Position numbers and translations under genes: made by a program. The notes beneath the pieces are model-generated. The model did not search any database. It saw only the letters and a list, made by a program, of their open reading frames with translations, and was not told the origin of the DNA. A stretch of 64,000 bases of DNA from an uncultured Alphaproteobacteria bacterium (GTDB taxonomy: Bacteria; Pseudomonadota; Alphaproteobacteria; HIMB59; GCA-002718135). Shown here one piece after another: positions 24,997-34,988 of the stretch (within the stretch, counting starts at the first letter, position 1; each line of letters starts with the position of its first letter). Location: assembly GCA_902621305.1 (NCBI GenBank), contig CACNLM010000005.1:1-64000 (forward strand). Direction: 5' to 3'.

Positions 24997-25935
24997 TTAA
25001 ACTAATTTATATTTTGCTTCAAGCTTATCCCAAAAATCTTTCTCTAATTTTACGTTGTTTAATGCATTAATTTGCTTCAATCCTGTAGGTGAAGTTACGT
25101 TTATTTCTGTTAGATAATTTCCAATTATATCAATTCCAACAAAAAACAGATTGTGCTCTTTTAGCTTCGGTCCCAAATTTTCGATGATTTCTTTGTCTCT
25201 ATAAACTAAATCAGTTTTACTTGCCTTTCCACCAGCATGAAAATTTGCCTTTAAATTACCTTCTTGGGGTATTCTAGCAACTGAACCAAAATATTCACCA
25301 TCAAAAAAAACGATCCTCCTGTCTCCATGCTCTATCTCATTGATAAATTTTTGGACCATTATAGGCAAGTGTAAATATTCCTCTAATATTTTAGAATTGA
25401 AATTACTTTTATCAAATCTATGTATCCCATCCCCTCCATTACCATAAAGAGGTTTGGTTATGATATCTTCTTCTTTATCTAAAAATTCTTCAATAATTTT
25501 TAAATCTTTTGTTACTAATGTAGGTGGCATAAATTCTTTAAAATTAAATGTAAATAATTTTTCAGTAGAATTTCTAACTGCTGTTGGATCATTCACAACA
25601 ATTGTTGAAGATGGAAGTAAGTCCAAAATATAAGTCGATGTGATATAATTCATATCAAAAGGAGGATCTTGTCTTAAAAAGACAAATTGAAAATCTTCTA
25701 ATTTGGCAATTATTTTATTAGATTTAAAATTGAAATAATTTTTTTCATCTAGCAATAACTCTAAATAATATCCAGATGCTTGAATAGTATTCTCTTTTAT
25801 GAATAAATCTTTTGGATTGTAATAAAAAATATCATAATCTCTTTCTTGCGCCTCATAACCTATTAAAAAAGATGTATCGAATTCATAATCAATTTTTTCA
25901 ATATCATCCATTTGAATTGCTATATTTTTTTTCAT
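24997..25935 (-). CDS. gshB: Glutathione synthetase
   Basis: ATP-grasp ligase of 312 residues that joins glycine to gamma-glutamylcysteine. Visible features: the N-terminal domain, FVFLRQDPPFDMNYI (substrate-binding arginine), TKPLYGNGGDGIHRF (ATP-grasp glycine-rich loop), DRRIVFFDGEYFGSVARIP, and the closing FVGIDIIGNYLTEINVTSPTG with metal-binding Glu/Asn. It overlaps gshA by one base, giving a two-gene glutathione operon. Confidence 0.93.
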   Translation of the reverse strand: MKKNIAIQMDDIEKIDYEFDTSFLIGYEAQERDYDIFYYNPKDLFIKENTIQASGYYLELLLDEKNYFNFKSNKIIAKLEDFQFVFLRQDPPFDMNYITSTYILDLLPSSTIVVNDPTAVRNSTEKLFTFNFKEFMPPTLVTKDLKIIEEFLDKEEDIITKPLYGNGGDGIHRFDKSNFNSKILEEYLHLPIMVQKFINEIEHGDRRIVFFDGEYFGSVARIPQEGNLKANFHAGGKASKTDLVYRDKEIIENLGPKLKEHNLFFVGIDIIGNYLTEINVTSPTGLKQINALNNVKLEKDFWDKLEAKYKLV

Positions 25936-27275
25936 TAGAATATTTCTTCCTCATATATTTTATTAATATTTTTTTTCCATTCACCATTATATTTGCTAAT
26001 TAATAAATCAGCCGGTGAATGGCCATTTGATAGATTTTGTTCTAAATCTTTAAGATAAAATGTTTCATTATATTTTTCATTTTTGACTAGAATATTTCTT
26101 TTTTCTAAACCTGATTTTGAAATTTCAAATAATTTTTGTGCAATATCTAACAAAATGCCATTTTTGAATTTGGTTTGCAGACCTTCTTTTGGCACTAAAC
26201 TATTAATCAAATTTCTATCATTTTGAGTCCAGCCCTCAACGATTTCATTTGTTTTATCAATAGATTCATCATTATATAAAATACCAATCCAAAAAGCAGG
26301 TTGGGAACATATTAAATCCCATGAACATGCATCCATGGAACGAATTTCTAAGAATTGCTTTAATCTTACTTGAGGAAATAAAGTTGATAAATGGTTTATC
26401 CAATCTTCAATAGTGGTTTCAATGTGCAAATCTTTAGAGATGTTGTTATTCATAAAATCTCTAAAAGTATAATCAGTCATATCTATATATTTATGATTTC
26501 TAATTACAAAATACATTGGTACATCAAGAGCATATTCAGCATATTTTTCAAAATTAAAATCTTTATCAAAAACAAATGGTAATAAACCTGTTCTATCTTT
26601 ATCTGTGTGATGCCAAAAATGAGATCTTAAACTCTTATATTTAGAGACTTTTTTTTGATCAAATGGTGAGTTAGCAAATATTGCAGTTGCAATTCCTTCA
26701 AGATTTAACATTAATCTATACTTAGCAATCATATCTTCTTCAGAATGATAATCCAAATTTACTTGGTTTGTGCAAGTACGTTTCATCATATGATGTCCCA
26801 GAGTACCAACTTTAGGCATATATTTTTTCATTATGGAGTATCTTTGTTTTGGCATCCAAGGCAATTCATCAAGAGATAAACTAGGTTCCACGCCTAAGCC
26901 CAGTAATATAAAATTAAATTCTTCACCAATTTCTTTTAATTCTTTTAAATGCCTATTCGTTTCTGTGCAGGTTTGATGAATATTTTTTAATTGAGCTCCA
27001 GATAATTCAATCTGACCGCCTGGTTCTAAAGTTATACTTTCACCAAATCTTTCTAGAGCAATTATTACAGTATTTTTATCATCATACTTTGGCTTCCATC
27101 CCTTATTTACAAATTTTAAAAGAATATCTTTTATGCCGTTTGACTCTTCATAAGATAATTGGTGTAAATTGTTTTTGTTTAAAACAAATTTCTCGTGTTC
27201 TACTCCTATGCGCAAGTCATTCTTGTCTTTAATTCCTTTATAAAAGTAATCTATTAGATCATTTTTTTTTAGCAT
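25935..27275 (-). CDS. gshA: Glutamate-cysteine ligase, plant/alphaproteobacterial type
   Basis: First enzyme of glutathione synthesis, 446 residues, of the GCS2 (plant-like) class and not the E. coli GshA class. Key segments: RIGVEHEKFVL (metal/ATP site start), LEPGGQIELSGAQL, MPKQRYSIMKKYMP, GHHMMKRTCTNQVNLDY and FLEIRSMDACSWDL. The last contains the conserved arginine for glutamate binding. It overlaps gshB by one base and follows mgtE at 23 bases. Confidence 0.92.
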   Translation of the reverse strand: MLKKNDLIDYFYKGIKDKNDLRIGVEHEKFVLNKNNLHQLSYEESNGIKDILLKFVNKGWKPKYDDKNTVIIALERFGESITLEPGGQIELSGAQLKNIHQTCTETNRHLKELKEIGEEFNFILLGLGVEPSLSLDELPWMPKQRYSIMKKYMPKVGTLGHHMMKRTCTNQVNLDYHSEEDMIAKYRLMLNLEGIATAIFANSPFDQKKVSKYKSLRSHFWHHTDKDRTGLLPFVFDKDFNFEKYAEYALDVPMYFVIRNHKYIDMTDYTFRDFMNNNISKDLHIETTIEDWINHLSTLFPQVRLKQFLEIRSMDACSWDLICSQPAFWIGILYNDESIDKTNEIVEGWTQNDRNLINSLVPKEGLQTKFKNGILLDIAQKLFEISKSGLEKRNILVKNEKYNETFYLKDLEQNLSNGHSPADLLISKYNGEWKKNINKIYEEEIF

Positions 27276-27298
27276 TGTTTCAAGTTAAATAGACCAGA

Positions 27299-28666
27299 TT
27301 ATATTAAAAATAAAGTTGCTAATCCTAGAAAAGATAGAAAACCAAAAACATCTGTTATTGTAGTCAAAATTACAGCAGATGCTAAAGCAGGATCAATTTT
27401 CAACTTATCTAAAATTAGTGGAATTACAATTCCTGAAAAACCAGCAATGATTAAATTTAATATCATGGCAAGACCTATTATTAAACCCAAAAGCAGATTA
27501 TCAAACCAATAAATAGAAATTAAAGATATTATAATAGCGAATATAATGCCATTTATACCACCAATAAGAGTCTCTTTAGTTATAATTTTTAGAGCATTGC
27601 TAGCTGTTAATTCTTTCACAGCAATAGCTCTCACTGCAACTGTTAAAGTTTGAGTGCCGGCATTGGCACCCATTGAAGCTACGATAGGCATTAAAATAGC
27701 TAAGGCTACTACTTTTTCTATGGCAACTTCAAATAGACCTATGACTATAGAAGCGACTACAGCTGTCATTAAATTTATAATTAACCATGAAATTCTAGAT
27801 TTTGTTGTAGTAATAACTGACTCATACAAATCTGTATGATCTACACCTCCAAGCTTTAAAATATCTTCCTCTCTCTCTTCTTCTATAACCTCTACAACAT
27901 CATCAACTGTAATTGATCCAATAATTTTTTTTTGATTATTAATCACTGGGGCACTGACTAATCCATATTTATTAAATAATAAAGCTACATCCTCTTGATC
28001 TGTATTTACATCTATTAATCTTAAATCTTTATTTGTTATTGAATTTAATTCTATTTCTCTTTTTGAACCCATTAATCTTCCCAAAGGAACTACTCCTTTT
28101 GCTTCTTTATTATTATTGATTAAGTAAATATCGTAAAAATCTTCAGGTAAATTTCCTTTATTGTTTCGTAAATAATCAATTGCTTGACCAACATTCCATG
28201 ATTGATTAACTGCAACAAATTGTCTTTGCATTAATCTTCCGGCAGAATCTTCAGGGTACTTTAAACCTTCTTCAACCAATGTACGCTCTTCTTTATCTAA
28301 ATTTTCTAAGAATATTGTCTGATCTTTTTCTTCTAAATCTTCAGCTAAGTCGACAGCATCATCAGTATCTAAACTTTTAGCATTATTAGCTAATTGTTTT
28401 ATATCCAAAGTTTCTATTATTTCTTCTCTAACACTATCATTTAAATAAGTTAAAATTTCAGGATCAAACTTCTTATCAATTATATTCAAAAGGCTTAATC
28501 TTAAAACTGGGTCTAAATTTTGAAGAACATCTGCAATATCAGCATTATGAATATCTTTTAAATAAGATAAAGCTTTATCATATTTATAATTTTCTAAATA
28601 ATCAGTTACTAATTCAACAGATTTACTTGAAGAATCCTGATCTTTTTTAATAATAATTTCATCCAT
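27299..28666 (-). CDS. mgtE: Magnesium transporter MgtE
   Basis: Mg2+ channel of the inner membrane, 455 residues from the ATG at 28666 (MDEIIIKKDQ). Order: cytoplasmic N domain with acidic helical repeats (residues about 20-130), a pair of CBS domains (about 130-255), then five membrane helices with the MPIVASMGANAGTQTLTVAVRAIA pore segment (given here only as the family's PIVASMGANAGTQ motif). A GTG 36 bases upstream lies inside tRNA-Leu and is rejected as a start. The ATG lies 7 bases from the tRNA CCA end and has no ribosome-binding site, so the mature message may be nearly leaderless. Confidence 0.92.
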   Translation of the reverse strand: MDEIIIKKDQDSSSKSVELVTDYLENYKYDKALSYLKDIHNADIADVLQNLDPVLRLSLLNIIDKKFDPEILTYLNDSVREEIIETLDIKQLANNAKSLDTDDAVDLAEDLEEKDQTIFLENLDKEERTLVEEGLKYPEDSAGRLMQRQFVAVNQSWNVGQAIDYLRNNKGNLPEDFYDIYLINNNKEAKGVVPLGRLMGSKREIELNSITNKDLRLIDVNTDQEDVALLFNKYGLVSAPVINNQKKIIGSITVDDVVEVIEEEREEDILKLGGVDHTDLYESVITTTKSRISWLIINLMTAVVASIVIGLFEVAIEKVVALAILMPIVASMGANAGTQTLTVAVRAIAVKELTASNALKIITKETLIGGINGIIFAIIISLISIYWFDNLLLGLIIGLAMILNLIIAGFSGIVIPLILDKLKIDPALASAVILTTITDVFGFLSFLGLATLFLI

Positions 28667-28672
28667 ATAAAT

Positions 28673-28759
28673 TGGTGCGGCTGAGAAGACTTGAACTTCC
28701 ACAGGATAAATCCCACAGCGACCTCAACGCTGCGCGTATACCAATTCCGCCACAGCCGC
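28673..28759 (-). tRNA. tRNA-Leu (GAG)
   Basis: 87-base tRNA with encoded CCA. The acceptor stem pairs GCGGCTG with CAGCCGC, the anticodon stem is CAGCG/CGCTG around TTGAGGT (anticodon GAG), a class II variable arm is present, and the T-arm contains GTTCAAGTC. It is immediately upstream of mgtE and preceded by a good sigma-70 promoter. Confidence 0.95.
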
Positions 28760-28768
28760 CTATATAGA

Positions 28769-28797
28769 AGATTAAATATCAGATAGAATATTAACAA
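28769..28797 (-). promoter_or_regulatory. Promoter for tRNA-Leu and mgtE
   Basis: Minus-strand TTGTTA (28792-28797) and TAATCT (28769-28774) are separated by 17 bases. The expected transcription start is only a few bases before the tRNA 5' end at 28759. The promoter lies in the 60-base divergent gap with lipB. Confidence 0.6.
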
Positions 28798-28819
28798 GCA
28801 ATAAAGTAAAATAAAGAAG

Positions 28820-29467
28820 ATGGAAGAGATTGAAATTAAAATATCTAGGGATGAAATAGATTATGATGAAGCAATCCAATTTATGGAATCAAAAGTAGAA
28901 AATATAAATAACAATTTATCTAAAGAATTATTATGGTTTTTAACTCATAATCATATTTTTACTCAAGGAACTAGTGCTAAAAATAATGAGGTATTAAACT
29001 CGAGTATTATTGATGTAATTAAAACAAATCGTGGAGGCAAAACAACATACCATGGTCCAGGTCAAAGAATTGTTTATTTTATGTTAAATTTAAATAATAA
29101 AAAAAAAGATATACGAAAGTTCATTTCTATTATTGAAGATTCATTAATTACCTTTTTAAAAAATTACCATATTGAAGCTAAAGCCTTCAAAGATAGAGTT
29201 GGTATTTGGGTAATTAAAAATAATAAAATAACTTTTGATAAAGAAAAAAAAATTGGCGCTATTGGTCTTAGAGTAAAAAAATGGATTACTTATCACGGAA
29301 TGAGTTTTAATATTAATCCTGATCTTAAATATTACGATTATATTAACTCATGTGGTTTAAAAGAATATAAAAATACTTCTATGGAAGAATTAGGTATAAA
29401 ATTAGATCAAAATGAATTTGATGAAAGTTTTAAAGATATATTTATTAATAAACTAAAAAGTATCTAA
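28820..29467 (+). CDS. lipB: Octanoyltransferase LipB
   Basis: Transfers octanoyl from acyl carrier protein to lipoyl domains, 215 residues. NRGGKTTYHGPGQRIVYFM is the substrate-pocket motif, KIGAIGLRVKKWITYHGMSF carries the catalytic lysine, and NSCGLKEY carries the catalytic cysteine. The 3' end overlaps the convergent pseudouridine synthase gene by 15 bases. Confidence 0.93.
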   Translation: MEEIEIKISRDEIDYDEAIQFMESKVENINNNLSKELLWFLTHNHIFTQGTSAKNNEVLNSSIIDVIKTNRGGKTTYHGPGQRIVYFMLNLNNKKKDIRKFISIIEDSLITFLKNYHIEAKAFKDRVGIWVIKNNKITFDKEKKIGAIGLRVKKWITYHGMSFNINPDLKYYDYINSCGLKEYKNTSMEELGIKLDQNEFDESFKDIFINKLKSI

Positions 29468-30367
29468 GTTTTTATAAATATTTTTGTTTATTTTTAATTT
29501 ATTTTTTTTTAAAAATGTTAAAAAGTGATCAGGCAAATCTGCTACAAAATCAAAATCTTCATTTTCTATTCTGAAGTTTAAACTATAAGCATGAAGTTTT
29601 AGTTTTTCGTTTTTAAATTTTGAAAAACTATTATATTTGTTATCTCCTATAATTGGACATCCAAGATTTTTTGAAACAATTCTTAATTGATGAGTTTTTC
29701 CAGTTTTGGGACTATACAAAATTTGTGATAAACTATTTTTTTTATAAATAAGTTTGTAATTAGTTAGAGTATTCTCAAGTTTTTGTTTTTTATTTCTAAC
29801 TTGTAAATTTACCTGAGAAATATTATTTCTAGGAATTCCTTCACATAAAGCTATGTAAAATTTATTTATTTTTTTTTGTTTAAAAAGCAATGACAAATAT
29901 TTTGCATAATTTAAATTTTTAGCAATTAAAAGCAATCCTGTAGTCTCTTTATCAAGTCTGTGAACAAGCCTGTAATTTGAATTAATATTTTTTATAATAT
30001 GGTCTATAGAAACGTTTATTTTACTTCCACCCTGTGTAGCTATTTCAGCCCATTTATTTAGAACTAAGAAATCATTATTTTCAAAAATAATTGATTTATT
30101 AAAATTTGCTAAATCTTTATTTGAAATTTTAATATTTTTTTTAAAAGTTATTCTGTTTTTATATATTTTGTCATGAAAATTTAAAATTTTTAAATTGTCA
30201 TTTATTTTAACGATATAATTTGCTTTAGTACGTGAATCATTGATTAAAATATTTTTTTTTCTAATATTTCTTTCAACAAAGCCTTGGGTAAGAGAAGAAT
30301 ATAAATTTTTCAAATATTTATCTAATCTTATATCAAAATCTTTTTTAATTTTTATATTCTTTATCAA
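29453..30367 (-). CDS. RluC/RluD-family pseudouridine synthase
   Basis: rRNA large-subunit pseudouridine synthase of 304 residues. An N-terminal S4-like RNA-binding part (RLDKYLKNLYSSLTQGFVERN, reading DIRLDKYLKN then residues 20-60) is followed by the catalytic domain with RLVHRLDKETTGLLLIAK (catalytic Asp in HRLDKET) and PKTGKTHQLRI. It is most like RluC by the S4 domain. Very lysine- and asparagine-rich, as expected in this AT-rich genome. It ends against lipB. Confidence 0.87.
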   Translation of the reverse strand: MIKNIKIKKDFDIRLDKYLKNLYSSLTQGFVERNIRKKNILINDSRTKANYIVKINDNLKILNFHDKIYKNRITFKKNIKISNKDLANFNKSIIFENNDFLVLNKWAEIATQGGSKINVSIDHIIKNINSNYRLVHRLDKETTGLLLIAKNLNYAKYLSLLFKQKKINKFYIALCEGIPRNNISQVNLQVRNKKQKLENTLTNYKLIYKKNSLSQILYSPKTGKTHQLRIVSKNLGCPIIGDNKYNSFSKFKNEKLKLHAYSLNFRIENEDFDFVADLPDHFLTFLKKNKLKINKNIYKNLDTF

Positions 30368-30368
30368 T

Positions 30369-30737
30369 TTAAAATTTATTTATTATCATTCCTATATAAG
30401 CAAATAGAATGCACAAAAAAATTGAAATAAAGATATAAAAGAAAGATATAAGCATTTTTTTTGAATTTATTAAATTTACTACTTCGTAAGAAAAAGCAGA
30501 AAAAGTAGTAAAAGAGCCAAGTAAGCCAATTATCAAAAAAAACTTTACGAAATCTTCAGATAAACTCTTTGCATAATCAGAGGTAATTAGATATCCAATT
30601 AAAAAAGAGCCTAAAATATTCACAGAAAGTGTGCCGTAGATACTAGATGTAAATAAATTTTTGCTGAAGCTAGTTAAGATATATCTCAAGACGGCACCTG
30701 TTGCACCACCAGTTGCTACAAACAATATATTGAACAA
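30369..30737 (-). CDS. crcB: Fluoride ion channel CrcB/Fluc
   Basis: Small membrane protein of 122 residues with four helices. The family motifs GGATGAVLRY near the N-terminus, NILGSFLIGYL and GLLGSFTTFSAFSYE are all present. It exports fluoride as a dual-topology dimer. It lies between rplQ and the pseudouridine synthase gene with gaps of 6 bases and 1 base. No separate fluoride riboswitch fits in the gap. Confidence 0.92.
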   Translation of the reverse strand: MFNILFVATGGATGAVLRYILTSFSKNLFTSSIYGTLSVNILGSFLIGYLITSDYAKSLSEDFVKFFLIIGLLGSFTTFSAFSYEVVNLINSKKMLISFFYIFISIFLCILFAYIGMIINKF

Positions 30738-30743
30738 AAGTTT

Positions 30744-31181
30744 CTAAATTTGAGGTTGTGGTTCTACTTCTTCAGTAGATTTTTTTTCTATAACAGGACC
30801 GCTGTCTTGTCCTTTTGCATTTTCATCTCTGTCAACAAATTCTATTACTGCTGTTGGTGCATTATCACCAAATCTGTTTCCAAGTTTTATAATTCGGGTA
30901 TATCCACCACTTCTATTTTTATATCTATCAGCAAGTATATCAAAAACTTTCTTTGACATTTTTTGATCTTGCAAAATTGAAATTGTTTTTCTTCTTGATA
31001 GCAAATCAGCTTTTTTCCCAAGTGTTATGATTTTTTCAACAAATCTTCTTAATTCTTTAGCCTTTGCTAAAGTAGTTGTGATTTGCTCATGTTTTATAAG
31101 AGCATTTGACATATTCATAAACATTGCTTTTCTATGAGAGCTGGTTTTGTTTAATTTTTTATTTTTTATATTATGTCTCAT
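30744..31181 (-). CDS. rplQ: 50S ribosomal protein L17
   Basis: L17 of 145 residues. The conserved N-terminal block [25 protein letters not shown] and the [18 protein letters not shown] segment are clear. The C-terminal 25 residues ([12 protein letters not shown] onward) are a charged extension common in alphaproteobacteria. Last ribosomal gene of the alpha block, 5 bases after rpoA. Confidence 0.97.
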   Translation of the reverse strand: MRHNIKNKKLNKTSSHRKAMFMNMSNALIKHEQITTTLAKAKELRRFVEKIITLGKKADLLSRRKTISILQDQKMSKKVFDILADRYKNRSGGYTRIIKLGNRFGDNAPTAVIEFVDRDENAKGQDSGPVIEKKSTEEVEPQPQI

Positions 31182-31186
31182 AAAAA

Positions 31187-32209
31187 TTATTTATTGAAAG
31201 GATCTTCATATTTTTTTGCGAGCTCATCAATGTTATCCGGTGGCCATTCAGGAACAGACATTCCTAGGTTAAGCTCCATCTGTAATAAAACTTCTTTTAT
31301 TTCATTTAATGATTTTCTTCCAAAATTTGGAGTTCTTAACATTTCTGATTCAGATTTTTGAACAAGATCTCCAATGTAAATTATATTATCATTCTTAAGA
31401 CAATTTGCAGATCTAACTGATAATTCTAATTCTTCAACTTTTTTAAGTAGATTTGAGTTGAATGATAGTGTCTCAACTTGTGATTGATCTGGTAATGTTT
31501 CTGGTTCATCAAAGTTAATAAATGGCTGTAGTTGATCTTGTAAGATACGTGCCGCGAGCGCAATAGCATCGTCAGGTGTAATAGCACCGTTGGTTTCTAC
31601 ATCAAAAATTAGTTTATCAAAATCAGTAACTTGACCTACTCTACTATTTTCAACTTTGTATGTAGCTTTGACAATAGGACTAAACATAGCATCTAGTTTA
31701 ATTTCTCCAATAACCTTATTTTCATCTTCAGCAACTTCTGCTGACACATAACCTTTCCCAGTTTCAATATTTGCCTCAATCTCAACATCTGCATTAGAAT
31801 CTAAGGTCATTATTAATTGATCAGGGTTCATTATTTCAGTTTCTGAATCTGTTTCAAAATTGCCAGCTCGTAACTCACCAGAGCCTGAAGACTTGATATA
31901 CATTTTTTTTAATCCAGGGGAGTGGACTTTAACTGCTACAGTTTTTAAGTTTAATAGTATATCAGTTAAATCTTCTTTTACTCCAGGTATTGTAGAAAAT
32001 TCATGAACAACACCTTTCATTTTTACTGAAGTAATTGCAGCGCCTTGTAAAGAAGAAAGTAAAATTCTTCTAATAGAGTTTCCTAAAGTTAGTCCAAATC
32101 CACGCTCAAGAGGTTCAGCGGTTAATTTACCAATTCTTCCATTACTTTCTTCTACATTGACTTCCATCTTAGTAGGTTTAATTAATTCACTCCAATTTTT
32201 TTGTAACAC
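31187..32209 (-). CDS. rpoA: RNA polymerase alpha subunit
   Basis: 340 residues. The N-terminal assembly domain shows [20 protein letters not shown], and the C-terminal DNA/activator-contact domain (about 255-325) has [20 protein letters not shown] and [16 protein letters not shown]. Both domains are intact, so UP-element and activator contacts should be possible. Follows rpsK at 15 bases. Confidence 0.98.
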   Translation of the reverse strand: MLQKNWSELIKPTKMEVNVEESNGRIGKLTAEPLERGFGLTLGNSIRRILLSSLQGAAITSVKMKGVVHEFSTIPGVKEDLTDILLNLKTVAVKVHSPGLKKMYIKSSGSGELRAGNFETDSETEIMNPDQLIMTLDSNADVEIEANIETGKGYVSAEVAEDENKVIGEIKLDAMFSPIVKATYKVENSRVGQVTDFDKLIFDVETNGAITPDDAIALAARILQDQLQPFINFDEPETLPDQSQVETLSFNSNLLKKVEELELSVRSANCLKNDNIIYIGDLVQKSESEMLRTPNFGRKSLNEIKEVLLQMELNLGMSVPEWPPDNIDELAKKYEDPFNK

Positions 32210-32224
32210 TTAATTACTCCTTTT

Positions 32225-32605
32225 TTAAACTCTTCTTCTTTTTCTTGGTCTACATCCATTATGAGGTATAGGAGTTACATCTTTTATTGATGTAATTACA
32301 TACCCTATGGATTGCAGTGATCTTAGTGCTGACTCCCTTCCCGAACCAGGACCAGATACTTCAATTTTTAAGTTTTTTAAACCATATTCTTTTGCCTTAT
32401 TTCCTACGTCTTCAGCAGCAATTTGTGCAGCATAAGGTGTTGATTTTCTAGAGCCTTTAAAACCTTTATGTCCAGAAGATGACCAAGCCAAAGCATTTCC
32501 ATTTTCATCAGTTATAGTTATGATAGTATTATTAAATGAAGAAACAATATGAGCTACGCCAGATGATATTTTTTTCCTAGTTTTTGATTTCTTTTTTTCA
32601 GGCAT
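32225..32605 (-). CDS. rpsK: 30S ribosomal protein S11
   Basis: S11, 126 residues from the ATG at 32605 ([12 protein letters not shown]). An upstream ATG at 32638 lies inside rpsM. Family block [19 protein letters not shown] and [13 protein letters not shown] at the C-terminus identify it. The start follows the rpsM stop by one base. Confidence 0.97.
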   Translation of the reverse strand: MPEKKKSKTRKKISSGVAHIVSSFNNTIITITDENGNALAWSSSGHKGFKGSRKSTPYAAQIAAEDVGNKAKEYGLKNLKIEVSGPGSGRESALRSLQSIGYVITSIKDVTPIPHNGCRPRKRRRV

Positions 32606-32606
32606 T

Positions 32607-32987
32607 TTATCCTTTAGTAACTTTTTTCTTACCAGCAATGGCTACCGCTTTTCCTTTTCTTGTTCTAGCATTAGTATGAGTTCTTTGACCTCTAACTGGT
32701 AGTTTTTTTCTATGTCTTAAACCTCTGTAACAACCTAAATCATTCAATCTTTTGATATCAATAGAAATTTGTCTTCTCAAATCACCTTCAACAGAATAAT
32801 TTTTATCAATTAAATCTCTAATTTTATTTATTTCGTCTTCATTTAATTCACTTACTCGTTTTGAAATATCAATTGACGCATTATCACATATATCTCTAGC
32901 TATTTTTTTTCCAATACCAAATATATATGTAAGTGCTATATTTACTTTTTTGTTAGTTGGAATATTGATGCCTGAGATTCTAGCCAT
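32607..32987 (-). CDS. rpsM: 30S ribosomal protein S13
   Basis: S13, 126 residues from the ATG at 32987 ([13 protein letters not shown]). Four extra residues from 32999 are not conserved. Contains [13 protein letters not shown] and the C-terminal [16 protein letters not shown] tail that reaches the P-site tRNA. The 83 bases before it, after adk, hold a possible promoter (TTGACT at 33036-33041), weakly supported. Confidence 0.97.
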   Translation of the reverse strand: MARISGINIPTNKKVNIALTYIFGIGKKIARDICDNASIDISKRVSELNEDEINKIRDLIDKNYSVEGDLRRQISIDIKRLNDLGCYRGLRHRKKLPVRGQRTHTNARTRKGKAVAIAGKKKVTKG

Positions 32988-33070
32988 AGTGGGTTGCAAA
33001 ATAAATGAGGGTCAATACATGATATTAGTATATTTAGTCAAGACAAGATATGATAGTTTTTGGCAGAATT

Positions 33071-33643
33071 TCATGATTTTTTTAATATTTTCTTTATTTT
33101 GTCAGTAATTTCTCCTATTTTTAAAGAACCATCAATTTCATAAAATATATCATTATGTGAATTTTTATAGGAATCAGATACAATTTTTGTAGACGAAATA
33201 TACTCTGAATATCTTGTTTCAATAACTTCAAGCTTATCATCTTCTCTATTTTCTTCAGACGATCTTTTTAGAATTCTTTCTCTCAAGATTCCGAATTCAA
33301 TTGAAATATTAAAAATAAAATCAATGTTGATTGATGATTTTTGTAAATAATTTCTTAAAAATTCTAGCTGATTAGAGGATCTTGGGTATCCATCTAGTAT
33401 AAAACCATTTTTTTTATTAGCTTCTAATTGTGAAGAGACTATAGAGTTCAGAATTTCATCTGATACTAATTTGCCACTAGACATAATTTCATTAAGTTTT
33501 TTTGCTAATTTGTCTTTTTCTAATATTTTAGACCTTAATATTTCACCAGTAGATAAATGAGGGATTTTTAAAAATTCAGATATTATTTTAGCTTGTGTAC
33601 CTTTGCCTGCACCTGGTGGACCAAAAAATATTATATTATTCAA
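33071..33643 (-). CDS. adk: Adenylate kinase
   Basis: 190 residues, the short form without the inserted zinc-type LID. P-loop FFGPPGAGKGTQAKII at 5-20, HLSTGEILRS, LDGYPRSSNQLEFL and RSSEENREDDKLEVIETR (LID arginines) are visible. Catalyses AMP + ATP to 2 ADP in the cytoplasm. Lies between secY (1 base) and rpsM, its usual place. Confidence 0.96.
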   Translation of the reverse strand: MNNIIFFGPPGAGKGTQAKIISEFLKIPHLSTGEILRSKILEKDKLAKKLNEIMSSGKLVSDEILNSIVSSQLEANKKNGFILDGYPRSSNQLEFLRNYLQKSSINIDFIFNISIEFGILRERILKRSSEENREDDKLEVIETRYSEYISSTKIVSDSYKNSHNDIFYEIDGSLKIGEITDKIKKILKKS

Positions 33644-33644
33644 A

Positions 33645-34985
33645 TTATCTTCTACCTTTTAATTTTGTTTTTTTAAGAAGCCCTTCATATTGATGCTGGA
33701 AAAGATGTGACTGCACTTGGGTTATAAAATCAATCATCACAACAACAACAATTAATAAAGCTGTTCCTCCCAAATAAAAAGGTATTGAAGTTCTCGATAG
33801 TAAAAATTCTGGTAACAAAGCTACAAATGTTAAGTATATTGTACCTATTGTAGTTAATCTAATTAAAACAAATTCAATATACTTAGATGTATTCTCTCCA
33901 GGTCTTATTCCAGGAATAAAACCACCGTATTTTCTTAAATTCTCAGCCTGTTCATCAGGATTAAATACTATAGATGTATAAAAGAAACCAAAGAAAATTA
34001 TCATTGCAGCATATAGACCAAGATACAAAGGTTGACCTCGACCTAAATAACTAGATATTAATATAAAAATATCACTAGAAGAACCAGCACCAAATCCAGA
34101 CATAGTATTTGGAAGCAACAAAATAGAAGAGGCAAAAATAACGGGAATGACTCCTGCTGTATTAATTTTCAAAGGTAAATGTGAACTTTGACCACCATAA
34201 ATTTTATTTCCTACTTGCCTTTTAGGGTATTGAACAGGCAATCTTCTCTGACCTTTTTCTACAAAAACTATAAAAATTATTAACAATAAAACAAGTATTA
34301 ATATTCCTAAAATAAAAGCTATACTTAATTCACCAGTTCTACCCAATTGTAATGTACTAACAAAAGCGCTTGGTAGATTAGCAATAATACCTGCGGTAAT
34401 TATAAGAGATATACCATTGCCAACTCCCCTTGATGATATTTGTTCACCAAGCCACATTAAAAAAATAGTTCCTCCCACTAAAGTTATAACAGTTGTTAGT
34501 CTAAAAAATAATCCAGGTTCAAAAACTATATTTCCATAAGTAGTTTGCATTGACTCTAAACCAATTGATACTCCGTAGCCTTGTACAGCTGCAATAAGTA
34601 CAGTGACATATCTTGTTAATTGAAGTAATTGTCTTCTACCCTTGGTTCCTTGTTCTTTTAAAGCTTTTAAATATGGTATTGCAGATTGCATGAGAGTCAT
34701 AATAATAGAGGAAGAAATATATGGCATTACACCAAGGGCAAAAATACCCATCCTGCCTAGTGCACCACCTGAGAATGTATCAAATATTCCTAGAATACCA
34801 GATGATTGTTGTTCAAAAAATTGCTGCAGAGCTAATGGATTAATACCAGGTATAGGTAAAAAAGTACCTAAACGAAAAACTATTAAAGCACCAAGAGTGA
34901 AAAGAAGTCTCTGTCTTAATTCTGTAGCTTTTCCAAGTGCTCCAAAATTTAAATTATTTGCTATTCTGTCTGCTGCTGTTGCCAT
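33645..34985 (-). CDS. secY: Protein translocase channel SecY
   Basis: 446 residues with ten membrane helices. Recognisable segments: LGTFLPIPGINP in helix 1, FALGVMPYISSSIIMTLM (plug region), GNGISLIITAGI and PEQAENLRKYGGFIPGIRPG-type (here FNPDEQAENLRKYGG). It forms the translocon with SecE (encoded at 57.8-58.0 kb). It follows rplO at 3 bases. Confidence 0.97.
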   Translation of the reverse strand: MATAADRIANNLNFGALGKATELRQRLLFTLGALIVFRLGTFLPIPGINPLALQQFFEQQSSGILGIFDTFSGGALGRMGIFALGVMPYISSSIIMTLMQSAIPYLKALKEQGTKGRRQLLQLTRYVTVLIAAVQGYGVSIGLESMQTTYGNIVFEPGLFFRLTTVITLVGGTIFLMWLGEQISSRGVGNGISLIITAGIIANLPSAFVSTLQLGRTGELSIAFILGILILVLLLIIFIVFVEKGQRRLPVQYPKRQVGNKIYGGQSSHLPLKINTAGVIPVIFASSILLLPNTMSGFGAGSSSDIFILISSYLGRGQPLYLGLYAAMIIFFGFFYTSIVFNPDEQAENLRKYGGFIPGIRPGENTSKYIEFVLIRLTTIGTIYLTFVALLPEFLLSRTSIPFYLGGTALLIVVVVMIDFITQVQSHLFQHQYEGLLKKTKLKGRR

Positions 34986-34988
34986 AAT

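Noticed and set aside
28667..28702. Longer mgtE starting at GTG 28702
   Set aside because: The extra 12 codons lie inside the tRNA-Leu gene and have no counterpart in MgtE.
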